From contig DCCS01000016.1 in the NCBI GenBank assembly GCA_002316015.1, forward strand, positions 1 through 43,368: a DNA stretch of 43,368 nt, written 5' to 3'. The translations under genes were made by a program, and so were the position numbers. The notes under the pieces were generated by a model, which ran no database searches, was not told the DNA's origin, and saw only the letters and a program-made list of their open reading frames with translations. Shown here piece by piece: positions 19,227-28,011 of this stretch (its first letter is position 1; every line of letters starts with the position of its first letter). Origin of the DNA: Prevotellaceae bacterium UBA1075 (GTDB lineage: Bacteria > Bacteroidota > Bacteroidia > Bacteroidales > Bacteroidaceae).

Positions 19227-19257
19227 CAAAGTTATATGATTTTTCACTTCCAGCCAA
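19227..19257 (-). promoter_or_regulatory. Promoter of psd-pssA
   Basis: On the minus strand TTG (19255-19257), 20 bp, then TAACTTTG (19227-19234), ending 25 nt before the psd start. The divergent dnaE start is preceded by a weaker TACCTTTA at 19341-19348 on the + strand. Confidence 0.7.
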
Positions 19258-19371
19258 GGTTTGCTTCCGTTTTTGTGCCGCCACGGCCCTTTGGGGAACA
19301 TTTTGCCAGGCGGGGCCTGCCGTGTTTGGCACAAATGTGCTACCTTTACCTCCTGTAAGAAAACACTGGTT

Positions 19372-22300
19372 ATGGAAGACTTCGTTCACCTTCACGTACA
19401 CTCGCAATACTCCCTGCTCGACGGGCAGGCCTCCATCAGCCGCATGGTGGACAAGGCCCTGCGGGACGGCATGCGCGGCATGGCGCTCACCGACCACGGC
19501 AACATGTTCGGCATCAAGGACTTCTTTGACTACTGCGCCAAGGTGAACAAGGGCAGGAAGCGTGAGGGGCTGGAGCCCTTCAAGCCCATCTTCGGCTGCG
19601 AGGTGTATGTGGCGCGGAGGTGCAAGGAGGCCAAGACCGACAAGAAGGTGGACCTGGGCGGGCACCACCTCATCCTGCTGGCCAAGAACTTCCACGGCTA
19701 CCAGAACCTCATACAGCTGGTGTCGCGCGCCTGGGTGGACGGCTTCTACGGCAAGCCGCGCACCGACCACGCCGACATCGAGCGCTACCACGAGGGGCTC
19801 ATCTGCTGCTCGGCCTGCATCGCGGGCGAGGTGCCCTCGCGCATCCTGGGCGGCGACACCGAGGGCGCCAGGAGGAGCGTGGAGTGGTACAGGAGGGTCT
19901 TCGGCGACGACTACTACCTGGAGCTGCAGCGGCACGAGGTGAAAGACCCTCGCCAGAGGGCCAACCGCGAGACCTTCCCCCTGCAGCAGGAGGCCAACAA
20001 GGCGCTCATCGAGCTGGCGCACGAGTACGGCGTCAAGCTGGTGTGCACCAACGACAGCCACTTCGTGGACGAGGACGACGCCGAGGCGCACGACCACTTG
20101 CTGTGCCTGGCCACGGGCAAGGACCTGGACGACCCCACGCGCATGCTCTACAGCAAGCAGGAGTGGTTCAAGACCAGGGAGGAGATGAACGAGGTGTTCC
20201 ACGACATCCCCGAGGCCCTGGCCAATACCTGCGAGGTGCTCGACAAGGTGGAGACCTACAGCATCGAGAGCCCCCCCATCATGCCCTGCTTCCCCATCCC
20301 CCGGGACTTCGGCACCGAGGAGGAGTGGCGGGGGAAGTTCTCCGAGGAGGACCTGCGCCGCGAGTTCACCAGCGACGAGAACGGCGAGAACCCGCTCCCG
20401 CCCGAGGAGGCCGACCGGAAGATAGAGAAGCTGGGCGGGTATGACAAGATGTACCGTATCAAGCTGGAGGCCGACTACCTGCGCAAACTGGCCTACGAGG
20501 GCGCGGCGCGCCTGTACGGCGACCCGCTGGACAAGGAAGTGGACGACCGCATACGCTTCGAGCTGCACATCATGAAGACGATGGGCTTCCCCGGATACTT
20601 CCTCATCGTGCAGGACTTCATCAACTCGGCACGCAATGAGCTGGGCGTGTGGGTGGGCCCGGGGCGCGGCTCGGCCGCCGGCTCGGTGGTGGCCTACTGC
20701 CTGGGCATCACCAGGCTGGACCCCATGAAGTACGACCTGCTCTTTGAGCGTTTCCTGAATCCCGACCGCATCTCGCTGCCCGATATCGACACCGACTTCG
20801 ACGACGACGGGCGCGGCAAGGTGCTGCAGTGGGTGATGGACAAGTACGGGCACGAGAACTGCGCCCACATCATCACCTATGCCACCATGGCCACCAAGAA
20901 CAGCATCAGGGACGTGGCGCGCGTGGAGAAACTGCCGCTCGAGCGCAGCAACGCCCTGTGCAAGGCCATCCCCGACCGCCTGCCCGACGGGCTCAAGATG
21001 AACCTCAAGAACGCCATCACCTGCACCCCCGAACTGCAGGCGGCCGAGGCGAGCCAGGACCCGCGCGAGGCCAACACCATCAAGTACGCGCGCAAACTGG
21101 AGGGCACCATACGCGGCACGGGCATACACGCCTGCGGGTTCATCATCTGCCGCGACCCCATCAGCGCCCACGTGCCCGTGTCCACCGCCGACGACCCCGA
21201 CTTCCCGGGGATGAAGACCGCCGTGACACAGTACGACGGGCATGTGATTGAGAGCACGGGGCTCATCAAGATGGACTTCCTGGGGCTGAAGACCCTCTCG
21301 GAGATGAAGGAGGCGTGCCGGGTGATCAAGGAGGCCCACGGGGTGGACATCGACCTGGACCGCCTGCCCATCGACGACGCGAAGACCTACGAGCTGTACC
21401 AGAAGGGGCGCACGGTGGGCACCTTCCAGTTCGAGTCGGCGGGCATGCAGAAGTACCTGAAGGAGCTGCACCCCACCGTCTTCGAGGACCTCATAGCCAT
21501 GAATGCGCTCTACCGCCCGGGGCCCATGGACTACATCCCGTCCTTCATTGCCCGCAAGAACGGCCGCGAGGAGATCAAGTACGACATCCCCATCATGGAG
21601 AAGTACCTGAAGGACACCTACGGCATCACCGTGTACCAGGAGCAGGTCATGCTGCTGAGCCGCCTGCTGGCCAACTTCACGCGCGGCGAGAGCGACGCCC
21701 TGCGCAAGGCCATGGGCAAGAAGAAGAAGGACATCGTGGACGCGATGAAGCCCAAGTTTATCGAGGGGGGCGTGAAGAACGGGCACGACCCCAAGGTGCT
21801 GGAGAAGATATGGGGCGACTGGGAGAAGTTCGCGTCCTATGCCTTCAACAAGTCCCACGCGGCGTGCTACTCGTGGGTGGCCTACCAGACAGCCTACCTG
21901 AAGGCCCACTACCCCCCGGAGTTCATGGCAGCCCTGCTCACCAGGCGCAAGGACGACATCAAGGAGACGGCCAAGCTGCTGGACGAGTGCCACCAGATGG
22001 GCATCGAGGTGCTGGGTCCCGATGTGAACGAGTCGCACCCCGACTTCGGCGTGAACGCCAAGGGACAGATACGCTACGGGCTCACGGCCATCAAGGGGCT
22101 GGGCGAGGCCGCCGCCGTGGCCATCGTGCGGGAGCGCGAGAAGGGCGGGGCCTACCGCGACGTGTTTGACTTCGTGCAGCGCGTGTCGCTGCCGGCCGTC
22201 AAGAAGAGCGGCCTGGAGTGCCTGGCGCTGAGCGGGGCCTTTGACACCCTGGGCGGCGTGACGCGCGAGCAGTTCTTCGCCCCCACCTTCAAGGACGGCC

Positions 22301-23079
22301 TCTTCGTGGAGGCCCTGCTCAAGTTTGGCACGCAGTACCAGCAGAGCAAGGCCGAGGCGGCGTGCTCGCTCTTCGGCTTCGACGAGGTGGAGGTCACCAC
22401 GCCCGCCGTGCCCGCAGCCGAGCCCTGGGGCGCGCTGGAGAGGCTCAACAAGGAGAAGCAACTCATAGGCATCTACCTCTCGGCACACCCGCTGGACGAA
22501 TACATGGTGATACTCAAGAAGGTGTGCAACCTGCAAGTGGCACAACTGGAGAACCTCACGCCGCTGGCCGGACACGAGGTGAGGCTGGGAGGCATCGTGA
22601 CCGCGCTGCGCAAGGGCGTGACCAAGAAGGGCAAGCCCTACGGCATCGTGACCCTGGAGGACTACTCGGGGGCGGGCGAGATCCCGCTCTTCGGGGAGAA
22701 CTGGGCACGCTTCGGGAGCTACATGGAGACCCCCGGCACCACGGTGTATGTCACGGGCAGGGTGCAGGGCAAGCGGTTCGCGCCCGACGAGATGGAGCTG
22801 AGCATCGGCAACGTGCAGTTTCTCGACAGCGTGAAGGACAGCCTGGTGGAGAACATCACCATACACCTGCCCGAGGCGGCCGTGAGCGAGGACCTGGCCG
22901 TGCAGATGGGCGAGGCCGTCAGCAAGCACCCGGGCAGGACAGACCTGCTGGTCAACATCATCGACGCGGAGAACGGCATACCCGTGTGCCTGCACAGGAG
23001 GCGGGGCGGCATCACCGTCACCAAGCAACTCCTGGAGATACTGGACAACAACAATATCCCCTATACCATCAACCAATAA
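19372..23079 (+). CDS. dnaE: DNA polymerase III subunit alpha
   Basis: This is the replicative polymerase. The 1235-residue product contains a PHP domain (FVHLHVHSQYSLLDG at the very start, ALTDHGNMFG), the polymerase core with GPGRGSAAGSVVAYCLGIT, the acidic catalytic cluster LPDIDTDFDDDGR (D471, D473, D475), NALYRPGPMDYIPSFIARK and YAFNKSHAACYSWVAYQTAYLK, and a C-terminal OB-fold (GGIVTALRKGVTKKGKPYGIVTLED). ATG at 19372 was chosen because the PHP homology starts at residue 2; the open frame upstream is non-homologous. It heads a unit with trxA 13 nt downstream and the small acidic protein after that. Confidence 0.97.
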   Translation: MEDFVHLHVHSQYSLLDGQASISRMVDKALRDGMRGMALTDHGNMFGIKDFFDYCAKVNKGRKREGLEPFKPIFGCEVYVARRCKEAKTDKKVDLGGHHLILLAKNFHGYQNLIQLVSRAWVDGFYGKPRTDHADIERYHEGLICCSACIAGEVPSRILGGDTEGARRSVEWYRRVFGDDYYLELQRHEVKDPRQRANRETFPLQQEANKALIELAHEYGVKLVCTNDSHFVDEDDAEAHDHLLCLATGKDLDDPTRMLYSKQEWFKTREEMNEVFHDIPEALANTCEVLDKVETYSIESPPIMPCFPIPRDFGTEEEWRGKFSEEDLRREFTSDENGENPLPPEEADRKIEKLGGYDKMYRIKLEADYLRKLAYEGAARLYGDPLDKEVDDRIRFELHIMKTMGFPGYFLIVQDFINSARNELGVWVGPGRGSAAGSVVAYCLGITRLDPMKYDLLFERFLNPDRISLPDIDTDFDDDGRGKVLQWVMDKYGHENCAHIITYATMATKNSIRDVARVEKLPLERSNALCKAIPDRLPDGLKMNLKNAITCTPELQAAEASQDPREANTIKYARKLEGTIRGTGIHACGFIICRDPISAHVPVSTADDPDFPGMKTAVTQYDGHVIESTGLIKMDFLGLKTLSEMKEACRVIKEAHGVDIDLDRLPIDDAKTYELYQKGRTVGTFQFESAGMQKYLKELHPTVFEDLIAMNALYRPGPMDYIPSFIARKNGREEIKYDIPIMEKYLKDTYGITVYQEQVMLLSRLLANFTRGESDALRKAMGKKKKDIVDAMKPKFIEGGVKNGHDPKVLEKIWGDWEKFASYAFNKSHAACYSWVAYQTAYLKAHYPPEFMAALLTRRKDDIKETAKLLDECHQMGIEVLGPDVNESHPDFGVNAKGQIRYGLTAIKGLGEAAAVAIVREREKGGAYRDVFDFVQRVSLPAVKKSGLECLALSGAFDTLGGVTREQFFAPTFKDGLFVEALLKFGTQYQQSKAEAACSLFGFDEVEVTTPAVPAAEPWGALERLNKEKQLIGIYLSAHPLDEYMVILKKVCNLQVAQLENLTPLAGHEVRLGGIVTALRKGVTKKGKPYGIVTLEDYSGAGEIPLFGENWARFGSYMETPGTTVYVTGRVQGKRFAPDEMELSIGNVQFLDSVKDSLVENITIHLPEAAVSEDLAVQMGEAVSKHPGRTDLLVNIIDAENGIPVCLHRRRGGITVTKQLLEILDNNNIPYTINQ

Positions 23080-23092
23080 AAGAAGCAAGACA

Positions 23093-23407
23093 ATGGCACA
23101 AACCATCAACAGCAGCAACTTCGACGCGCTGGCACAGGGCGGCAAGCCCCTCGTGCTGGACTTCTGGGCCCCATGGTGCGGCCCCTGCAAGAGACTCGCC
23201 CCCATCATCGACGCACTGGCCGAGGCATACGCCGGGCAGGCCGTCGTGGGCAAGTGTGACGTGGAGGAAAGCGAGGAACTGAGCCTGCGCTTCGGCGTGC
23301 GCAACATCCCCACCGTGCTCTTCATCAAGGACGGAGAGGTCAAGGACAAGGTGGTGGGGCTGGTGACCAGGCAAGCACTGGAGGACAGGCTGAAGGCCCT
23401 GCTGTAG
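23093..23407 (+). CDS. trxA: Thioredoxin
   Basis: A 104-residue single-domain cytoplasmic thioredoxin reducing protein disulfides. The active site is FWAPWCGPCKRLAP with Cys29 and Cys32; the cis-Pro segment is VRNIPTVLFIKDG and the final helix is ALEDRLKALL. It starts 13 nt after the dnaE stop and is almost certainly co-transcribed with it. Confidence 0.97.
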   Translation: MAQTINSSNFDALAQGGKPLVLDFWAPWCGPCKRLAPIIDALAEAYAGQAVVGKCDVEESEELSLRFGVRNIPTVLFIKDGEVKDKVVGLVTRQALEDRLKALL

Positions 23408-23486
23408 GCGGGGAAAACACGAAAACGCGCAACCGCAAGCCCGCGCGGGCGCACAACCGCAAACCAAACCATAAAGACCAGAAGAA

Positions 23487-23831
23487 ATGAGCACATTCGA
23501 AGAAGACCTCATCGCGGACGCCGAGGACGACAGGCTGGCCGTGGAGTACATCCGGAACTACCTGCCCCAGGAGGTGAAGGAACGCCTGAGCGAGGATGAC
23601 CTGTACTACTTCCTGGACGTCATCGACGAGTATTACACCACGCTGCTCGAGAAAGCCAACCGGGCAGGCGTGAGGGACGACGAGGACATCAGCATCGACA
23701 TCGACGAGGCCGCGGCCCACCTGGCACGGCAGGCACGGAAGGACAAGATGGGCGACTTTGACCCCGAGGACCTGCGATGGGTCGTGGAGGGCGAACTGGA
23801 ATACGGCGAGCAGGCCGGCGGGGAGGAGTGA
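23487..23831 (+). CDS. Small acidic conserved-looking protein of unknown function
   Basis: I do not recognise a named family. The 114-residue product is strongly acidic and mainly helical, with no signal peptide or membrane segment. It contains LAVEYIRNYLPQEVKERLSE, LYYFLDVIDEYYTTLLE and the Asp-rich DEDISIDIDEAAAHLARQA. It lies 79 nt after trxA on the same strand. Codon use matches the neighbours, and the clean start (AGAAG before the ATG) and hairpin after the stop support a real gene. A partner or regulator role next to dnaE-trxA is possible but not shown. Confidence 0.8.
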   Translation: MSTFEEDLIADAEDDRLAVEYIRNYLPQEVKERLSEDDLYYFLDVIDEYYTTLLEKANRAGVRDDEDISIDIDEAAAHLARQARKDKMGDFDPEDLRWVVEGELEYGEQAGGEE

Positions 23832-23837
23832 GGCTGC

Positions 23838-23881
23838 GGCCGTGGCCGGACACGGCGCGGGTGACGCGTCCGGCCCCGGCC
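23838..23881. terminator. Bidirectional hairpin between convergent genes
   Basis: GGCCG-T-GGCCGGAC-A-CG (23838-23854) pairs with CG-C-GTCCGGCC-C-CGGCC (23865-23881), 15 pairs with two mismatches. It lies within 7 nt of the small acidic gene's stop and within 9 nt of the glf stop, so it probably ends both transcripts. Confidence 0.7.
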
Positions 23882-23889
23882 TGTGTGCC

Positions 23890-25023
23890 TCATCCCCGCT
23901 CCCGCTCCCACAGCATGAAGGCGCGGGCTATGGTGGGCGCCATGTCATAGTAGCGGTACTCGGCCAGGCGGCCCGCGAAGATGACCCCGCGCTCCCGGGC
24001 AGCCAGGCGCCGGTAGGAGGCAAGCAGGGCAGAGTTGGGCGCGTCATTGACGGGATAGTACGGCTCCATCCCCGGCTTCCACTCGGTGCTGTACTCGCGG
24101 CTCACCACCGTGCGGGGACTGGACTCCACCTGCGGCCCGAAGCACTCGAAGTGCTTGTGCTCAATCACGCGGGTGTAGGGCACACGGGCGTCGGTATAGT
24201 TCATCACGGCCACGCCCTGGTGGTTGCAGGTGTCGAGCACCTCGGTCTCGAAGCGCACGGTGCGGTACTCGAGGTGCCCCAGGCAATAGCCGAACCAGGC
24301 GTCCAGGGCGCCCGTGTAGAGCACCTTTCCCGCCAGGGGAAGCAACTCGTCACGGCACTCCAGGAAATCCACCCCCGTGCGCACCTCCGAACCCGCGAGC
24401 AAGGCATCGGCCAGGCGGTTGTACCCTCCTACGGGGATGCCCTGCCAGGGGTCGTCGAAATAGTTGTTGTCAAAGGTGAAACGCAGGGGCAGGCGGCGTA
24501 TGATGAAGGCGGGGAGCTCGGCACAGGGCCTCCCCCACTGCTTCTCGGTGTAGCCCTTGACGAGACGCTCGAAGATGTCGCGGCCCACCAGCAGCAGCGC
24601 CTGCTCCTCCAGGTTGCGCGGCTCACGGCCCCGCAGCCGCTCGCGCACCCCGGCACGCTGCTCCTCGATGCGCGCGCGAGCCTCAGCGGGCGTGGTCACA
24701 CCCCACATCTGGTGGAAGGTGTTCATGTTGAAGGGGAGATTGTAGAGCCGCCCGTGCCAGTTGGCCACCGGGCTGTTGGTATAGCGGTTGCAGGGCGCGA
24801 GGCCGTTGACAAACCGCCACACGCGCTCGTCCCCCGTGTGTAGGATGTGCGCCCCGTACTGGTGCACATGGATGCCGGCCAACTGCGCGCAGTGGATGTT
24901 GCCGCCCGTGTGCTCCCTGCGCTCCACCACCAGGCACCGCCTGCCCGCCCGGGTGGCCAGGTGGGCAAAGGTGGCCCCCATCAGCCCGGAGCCCACTATC
25001 AGATAGTCATATCGCCGCTTCAT
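23890..25023 (-). CDS. glf: UDP-galactopyranose mutase
   Basis: This flavoenzyme interconverts UDP-galactopyranose and UDP-galactofuranose, a precursor for surface polysaccharides. The 377-residue product has the N-terminal FAD-binding motif YLIVGSGLMGATFAH, then RREHTGGNIHC, YGAHILHTGDERVW, TEKQWGRPCAELPAFIIRRLPLR (split here by position) and FAGRLAEYRYYDM near the C-terminus, all typical of bacterial Glf. It is not next to other polysaccharide genes and appears monocistronic. Confidence 0.96.
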   Translation of the reverse strand: MKRRYDYLIVGSGLMGATFAHLATRAGRRCLVVERREHTGGNIHCAQLAGIHVHQYGAHILHTGDERVWRFVNGLAPCNRYTNSPVANWHGRLYNLPFNMNTFHQMWGVTTPAEARARIEEQRAGVRERLRGREPRNLEEQALLLVGRDIFERLVKGYTEKQWGRPCAELPAFIIRRLPLRFTFDNNYFDDPWQGIPVGGYNRLADALLAGSEVRTGVDFLECRDELLPLAGKVLYTGALDAWFGYCLGHLEYRTVRFETEVLDTCNHQGVAVMNYTDARVPYTRVIEHKHFECFGPQVESSPRTVVSREYSTEWKPGMEPYYPVNDAPNSALLASYRRLAARERGVIFAGRLAEYRYYDMAPTIARAFMLWERERG

Positions 25024-25069
25024 CCCTACAAGAGTGCTGGAGAGAGGCCCTGTGGCGGGCCTCGCAGGA

Positions 25070-25077
25070 CAAAGTTA
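25070..25077 (-). promoter_or_regulatory. -7 box upstream of glf
   Basis: On the minus strand TAACTTTG, an exact match 46 bases before the glf ATG. The -33 region is GC-rich and unconvincing. On the + strand a near match, TAACTTCG (25123-25130), precedes the GH43 gene. Confidence 0.6.
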
Positions 25078-25156
25078 GGCATTTTGCCGCACCCGCGCGA
25101 CCTCCATGTGGGAATTTCTGAGTAACTTCGTGCTGTAAACCACAAAACCATATTCC

Positions 25157-26164
25157 ATGCGCTACAGACTCCTCGCCGCCCTGGCCGGCACGCTGGCCGC
25201 AGTCCCGCTGCAGGCACAGCAACCAAAGTACACCAATCCCGTCTTTGACGAGAACACCCCCGACCCCACCGTGGTGCGGGCTCCCGACGGCACCTTCTAT
25301 GCCTACGGCACGGGGGGGACCTGCCGCAGCAGCCGCGACCTGGTACACTGGGCCGATGAGGGCGTGGCGCTGGAACGCCCCACCTGGAACGACTCCATAC
25401 GGGAAGGGAAAGACGGCAAGCAGCACCCCATGCGCTTCAACATATGGGCCATGGACGTGAGCCGCACAAGGGGGAACAAGTATCTGGCGTACTACGCATC
25501 AGCCCTGTGGGGCGACGAGACACGCACGGGACTGGGCGTGGCAGAGGGCACGTCGCCCACCCGACTCACCGACTGCGGGCGCATGTTCCGCAGCACGGAG
25601 ATTGGCGTGCAGAACAGCATCGACCCCTGCTATGTGGAGGACGGAAGGCGCAAGTACCTTGTGTGGGGAAGCTTCAGGGGACTCTACATGGGCGAGCTCA
25701 CCAAGGACGGCAAGCGGCTGAAGCACCCGCGCGACCTCACACGGGTGGCGGGCACGGCCTTCGAGGGCGCCATGATATACAAGCGCGGGGGCTACTACTA
25801 CCTGTTTGCCAGCGTGGGCACATGCTGCGAGGGCGCGCGCAGCACCTACCGCACCGTGGTGGGACGCTCCAGGAAACTGGCAGGGCCCTATGTGGACAGG
25901 CAGGGCGGACGCATGCTGGACAACCACTACGAGACCATCCTGAGCGGAAACGACCGCTGGCGCGGCCCAGGACACAACAGCGAGGTGGTGACTGACGACG
26001 CGGGAGAGACGTGGCTGCTCTACCACGCCTATGACGCGCAAGACCCCGCCAAGGGGCGCGTGCTCCTGCTGGACAAGCTGCTCTGGGACCGGGACGGATG
26101 GCCGTCGGTACAGGGCGGGACCCCCAGCACGACCCCACAGGACGCGCCCGTGTGGAGAAGGTGA
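25157..26164 (+). CDS. Exported GH43-family arabinanase-like glycoside hydrolase
   Basis: The 335-residue product has a signal peptide (RYRLLAALAGTLAAVPLQAQ) and a single five-bladed propeller domain. The GH43 residues are visible: catalytic base Asp36 in ENTPDPTVV, the pKa-modulating Asp156 in NSIDPCYVEDG, general acid Glu203 in AFEGAMIY, and the calcium-site His273 in GPGHNSEVV. The blocks YLVWGSFRGLY and YYYLFASVGTCCEGARSTY are typical of endo-1,5-alpha-L-arabinanase subfamilies. It probably acts on arabinan side chains of pectin in the periplasm or at the surface. It is upstream of the oxidoreductase gene by 229 bp that contain a separate promoter. Confidence 0.92.
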   Translation: MRYRLLAALAGTLAAVPLQAQQPKYTNPVFDENTPDPTVVRAPDGTFYAYGTGGTCRSSRDLVHWADEGVALERPTWNDSIREGKDGKQHPMRFNIWAMDVSRTRGNKYLAYYASALWGDETRTGLGVAEGTSPTRLTDCGRMFRSTEIGVQNSIDPCYVEDGRRKYLVWGSFRGLYMGELTKDGKRLKHPRDLTRVAGTAFEGAMIYKRGGYYYLFASVGTCCEGARSTYRTVVGRSRKLAGPYVDRQGGRMLDNHYETILSGNDRWRGPGHNSEVVTDDAGETWLLYHAYDAQDPAKGRVLLLDKLLWDRDGWPSVQGGTPSTTPQDAPVWRR

Positions 26165-26318
26165 GGCTCACCCGTGGCCTGCCCACGCCACCCCACCACC
26201 ATGCCCCACACACCATGCGCGCGGGAGCGGGAACGCCTCCCAGGGGCAAAGAGGAAACACCATGGTCAAGCGCAACAGGCCAGGAGAGTCGCGCCATGTG
26301 CACTTTTTAACCGAAACA

Positions 26319-26351
26319 TTGCACACGATGTGATTATTTTTGCTAAATTTG
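26319..26351 (+). promoter_or_regulatory. Promoter of the oxidoreductase-DUF1080 unit
   Basis: TTG (26319-26321), 22 bp, then TAAATTTG (26344-26351), 42 bases before the ATG. The -7 matches exactly; the spacing is slightly long. Confidence 0.6.
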
Positions 26352-26393
26352 CGGTGTTGATAACTTAACATAGACCCTAAATAACATAAGAGT

Positions 26394-27815
26394 ATGTCCA
26401 CAAGAAGAGATTTCCTCAAGGGTGTAGGACTGGCCACAGCCGGCCTGACCCTCACTCCCGGCAATGTGTTTGCCATGACAAGCAAGGAGACAAAGCGCGC
26501 CAAGAGCGAAAAAGTGAAGATTGCCTACATAGGCATCGGCAACCGTGGAGAGCAGAACATCAACGAGTTTGCCAAGACCGGCATGGTGGAGGTGGTGGCC
26601 CTGTGCGATGTTGACCTGCAGGGCAAGCAGTGCCAGAAGGTGCTCTCGATGTACCCAAACGCCAAGCGTTACACCGACTTCCGCAAACTCTTTGAGGAGT
26701 ATGCCGACCACTTCGACGCCGTGGCGGCCAGCGTGCCCGACCACACACACTTCTTCGTGGCCATGATGGCCATGAAGTACGGCAAGCACATCTACTGCGA
26801 GAAGCCCCTCACACGTACCTTCCAGGAGGGCGAACTGCTCATCGAGATGGCCAAGCGACACCCCGAGCTGGCCACACAGGTGGGCAACCAGGGGCACTCC
26901 GAGGCCAACTACTTCCAGTTCAAGGCATGGATGGAGGCCGGCATCATCAAGGACGTGACCTCGGTGGTGGCACACATGAACAACGACCGGCGCTGGCACA
27001 AGTATGACTGGAACATGATCAAGATGCCCGAGGGCGACCCCATCCCCCAGGGCATGGACTGGAACACATGGCACGGCGGCGTGCGCTACCACGACTTCAG
27101 CAAACTGTACCACCAGGGTGACTGGCGCAGCTGGTACGACTTCGGCATGGGTGCCCTGGGCGACTGGGGCGCGCACCTGCTCGACACGGCGCACGAGTTC
27201 CTGCAGCTGGGGCTCCCCTACGAGATAAACATGCTCTACGCCAAGCACCACAACGAGTTCTTCTACCCCTACAGCAGCACCATCCTGTTCCGCTTCGGGG
27301 CGCGGGGCAACATGCCCCCATGCGACGTGACGTGGTACGACGGAGTCGACAATCTGCCTCCCCTGCCCGAGGGCTACGGCGAGAGCGAACTGGCCGAGGG
27401 CATCCCCGCCAGCGGACAGGGCGAGTACACCAAGCAGAAGCTCAACCCCGGGAAGATCATCTACAGCCGCGACCTCATCTTCAAGGGCGCGAGCCACGGC
27501 AGCACCCTGAGCATCATCCCCAAGGAGAAGGCCGAGGCCATGAAGGACAAGCTCCCGCAGGTGCCCAAGAGCCCCAGCAACCACTACGTCAACTTCCTGC
27601 GCGCCTGCCAGGGCACAGAGAAGACACGCTCGCCCTTCCAGATAGCGGGAGTGCTGTGCCAGGTGTTCTGCCTGGGCGTGATAGCGCAGCGGCTCAACAC
27701 ACAGCTCTTCTTCGACCCGCGTACCAAGCAGTTCACCAACAACGAGTTTGCCAACGCCATGCTCTCGGGCATGCCCCCGCGCTGCGGCTGGGAGGACTTC
27801 TACAAACTCGACTGA
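26394..27815 (+). CDS. Exported Gfo/Idh/MocA-family oxidoreductase with a twin-arginine signal
   Basis: The 473-residue product starts STRRDFLKGVGLATAGLTLT, a twin-arginine signal, so the protein is exported folded, presumably with its NAD(P) cofactor. The Rossmann fold shows GIGNRG (Gly47-x-Gly49-x-x-Gly52) and ALCDVD, and the family motif EKP is at 136-138. The C-terminal half contains WHGGVRYHDFSKLYHQGDWR and ALGDWGAHLLDTAHEFLQLG, the form common in exported sugar oxidoreductases of Bacteroidetes and Planctomycetes. These can oxidise glycosides to 3-keto sugars. The gene directly downstream encodes a DUF1080 protein, the hydrolase type for 3-keto glycosides. The substrate is unknown; a GH109-type glycosidase is a less likely alternative. 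Confidence 0.92.
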   Translation: MSTRRDFLKGVGLATAGLTLTPGNVFAMTSKETKRAKSEKVKIAYIGIGNRGEQNINEFAKTGMVEVVALCDVDLQGKQCQKVLSMYPNAKRYTDFRKLFEEYADHFDAVAASVPDHTHFFVAMMAMKYGKHIYCEKPLTRTFQEGELLIEMAKRHPELATQVGNQGHSEANYFQFKAWMEAGIIKDVTSVVAHMNNDRRWHKYDWNMIKMPEGDPIPQGMDWNTWHGGVRYHDFSKLYHQGDWRSWYDFGMGALGDWGAHLLDTAHEFLQLGLPYEINMLYAKHHNEFFYPYSSTILFRFGARGNMPPCDVTWYDGVDNLPPLPEGYGESELAEGIPASGQGEYTKQKLNPGKIIYSRDLIFKGASHGSTLSIIPKEKAEAMKDKLPQVPKSPSNHYVNFLRACQGTEKTRSPFQIAGVLCQVFCLGVIAQRLNTQLFFDPRTKQFTNNEFANAMLSGMPPRCGWEDFYKLD

Positions 27816-28011
27816 AGCCCGCGCACGGGCTGCCTGCACGGGCATGCGGCCGCCTGGCCACGCGGGACCGGAAGGCACACACGCGCCACGCTCCGCCCCG
27901 CGCGGACAAGCGGCCGCGTCACCACAGAACCGCACATCCGCAACACTCCTGCGCCCGGACAGCGGCACGGGAGCGGGAGCGGGACTACGAACAACCGTAA
28001 AACAGAACATA

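Noticed and set aside
19216..23496. A 1426-codon minus-strand frame opposite dnaE and trxA
   Set aside because: It lies entirely antisense to dnaE and trxA and has no domain motifs; GC-rich codon bias keeps the frame open.
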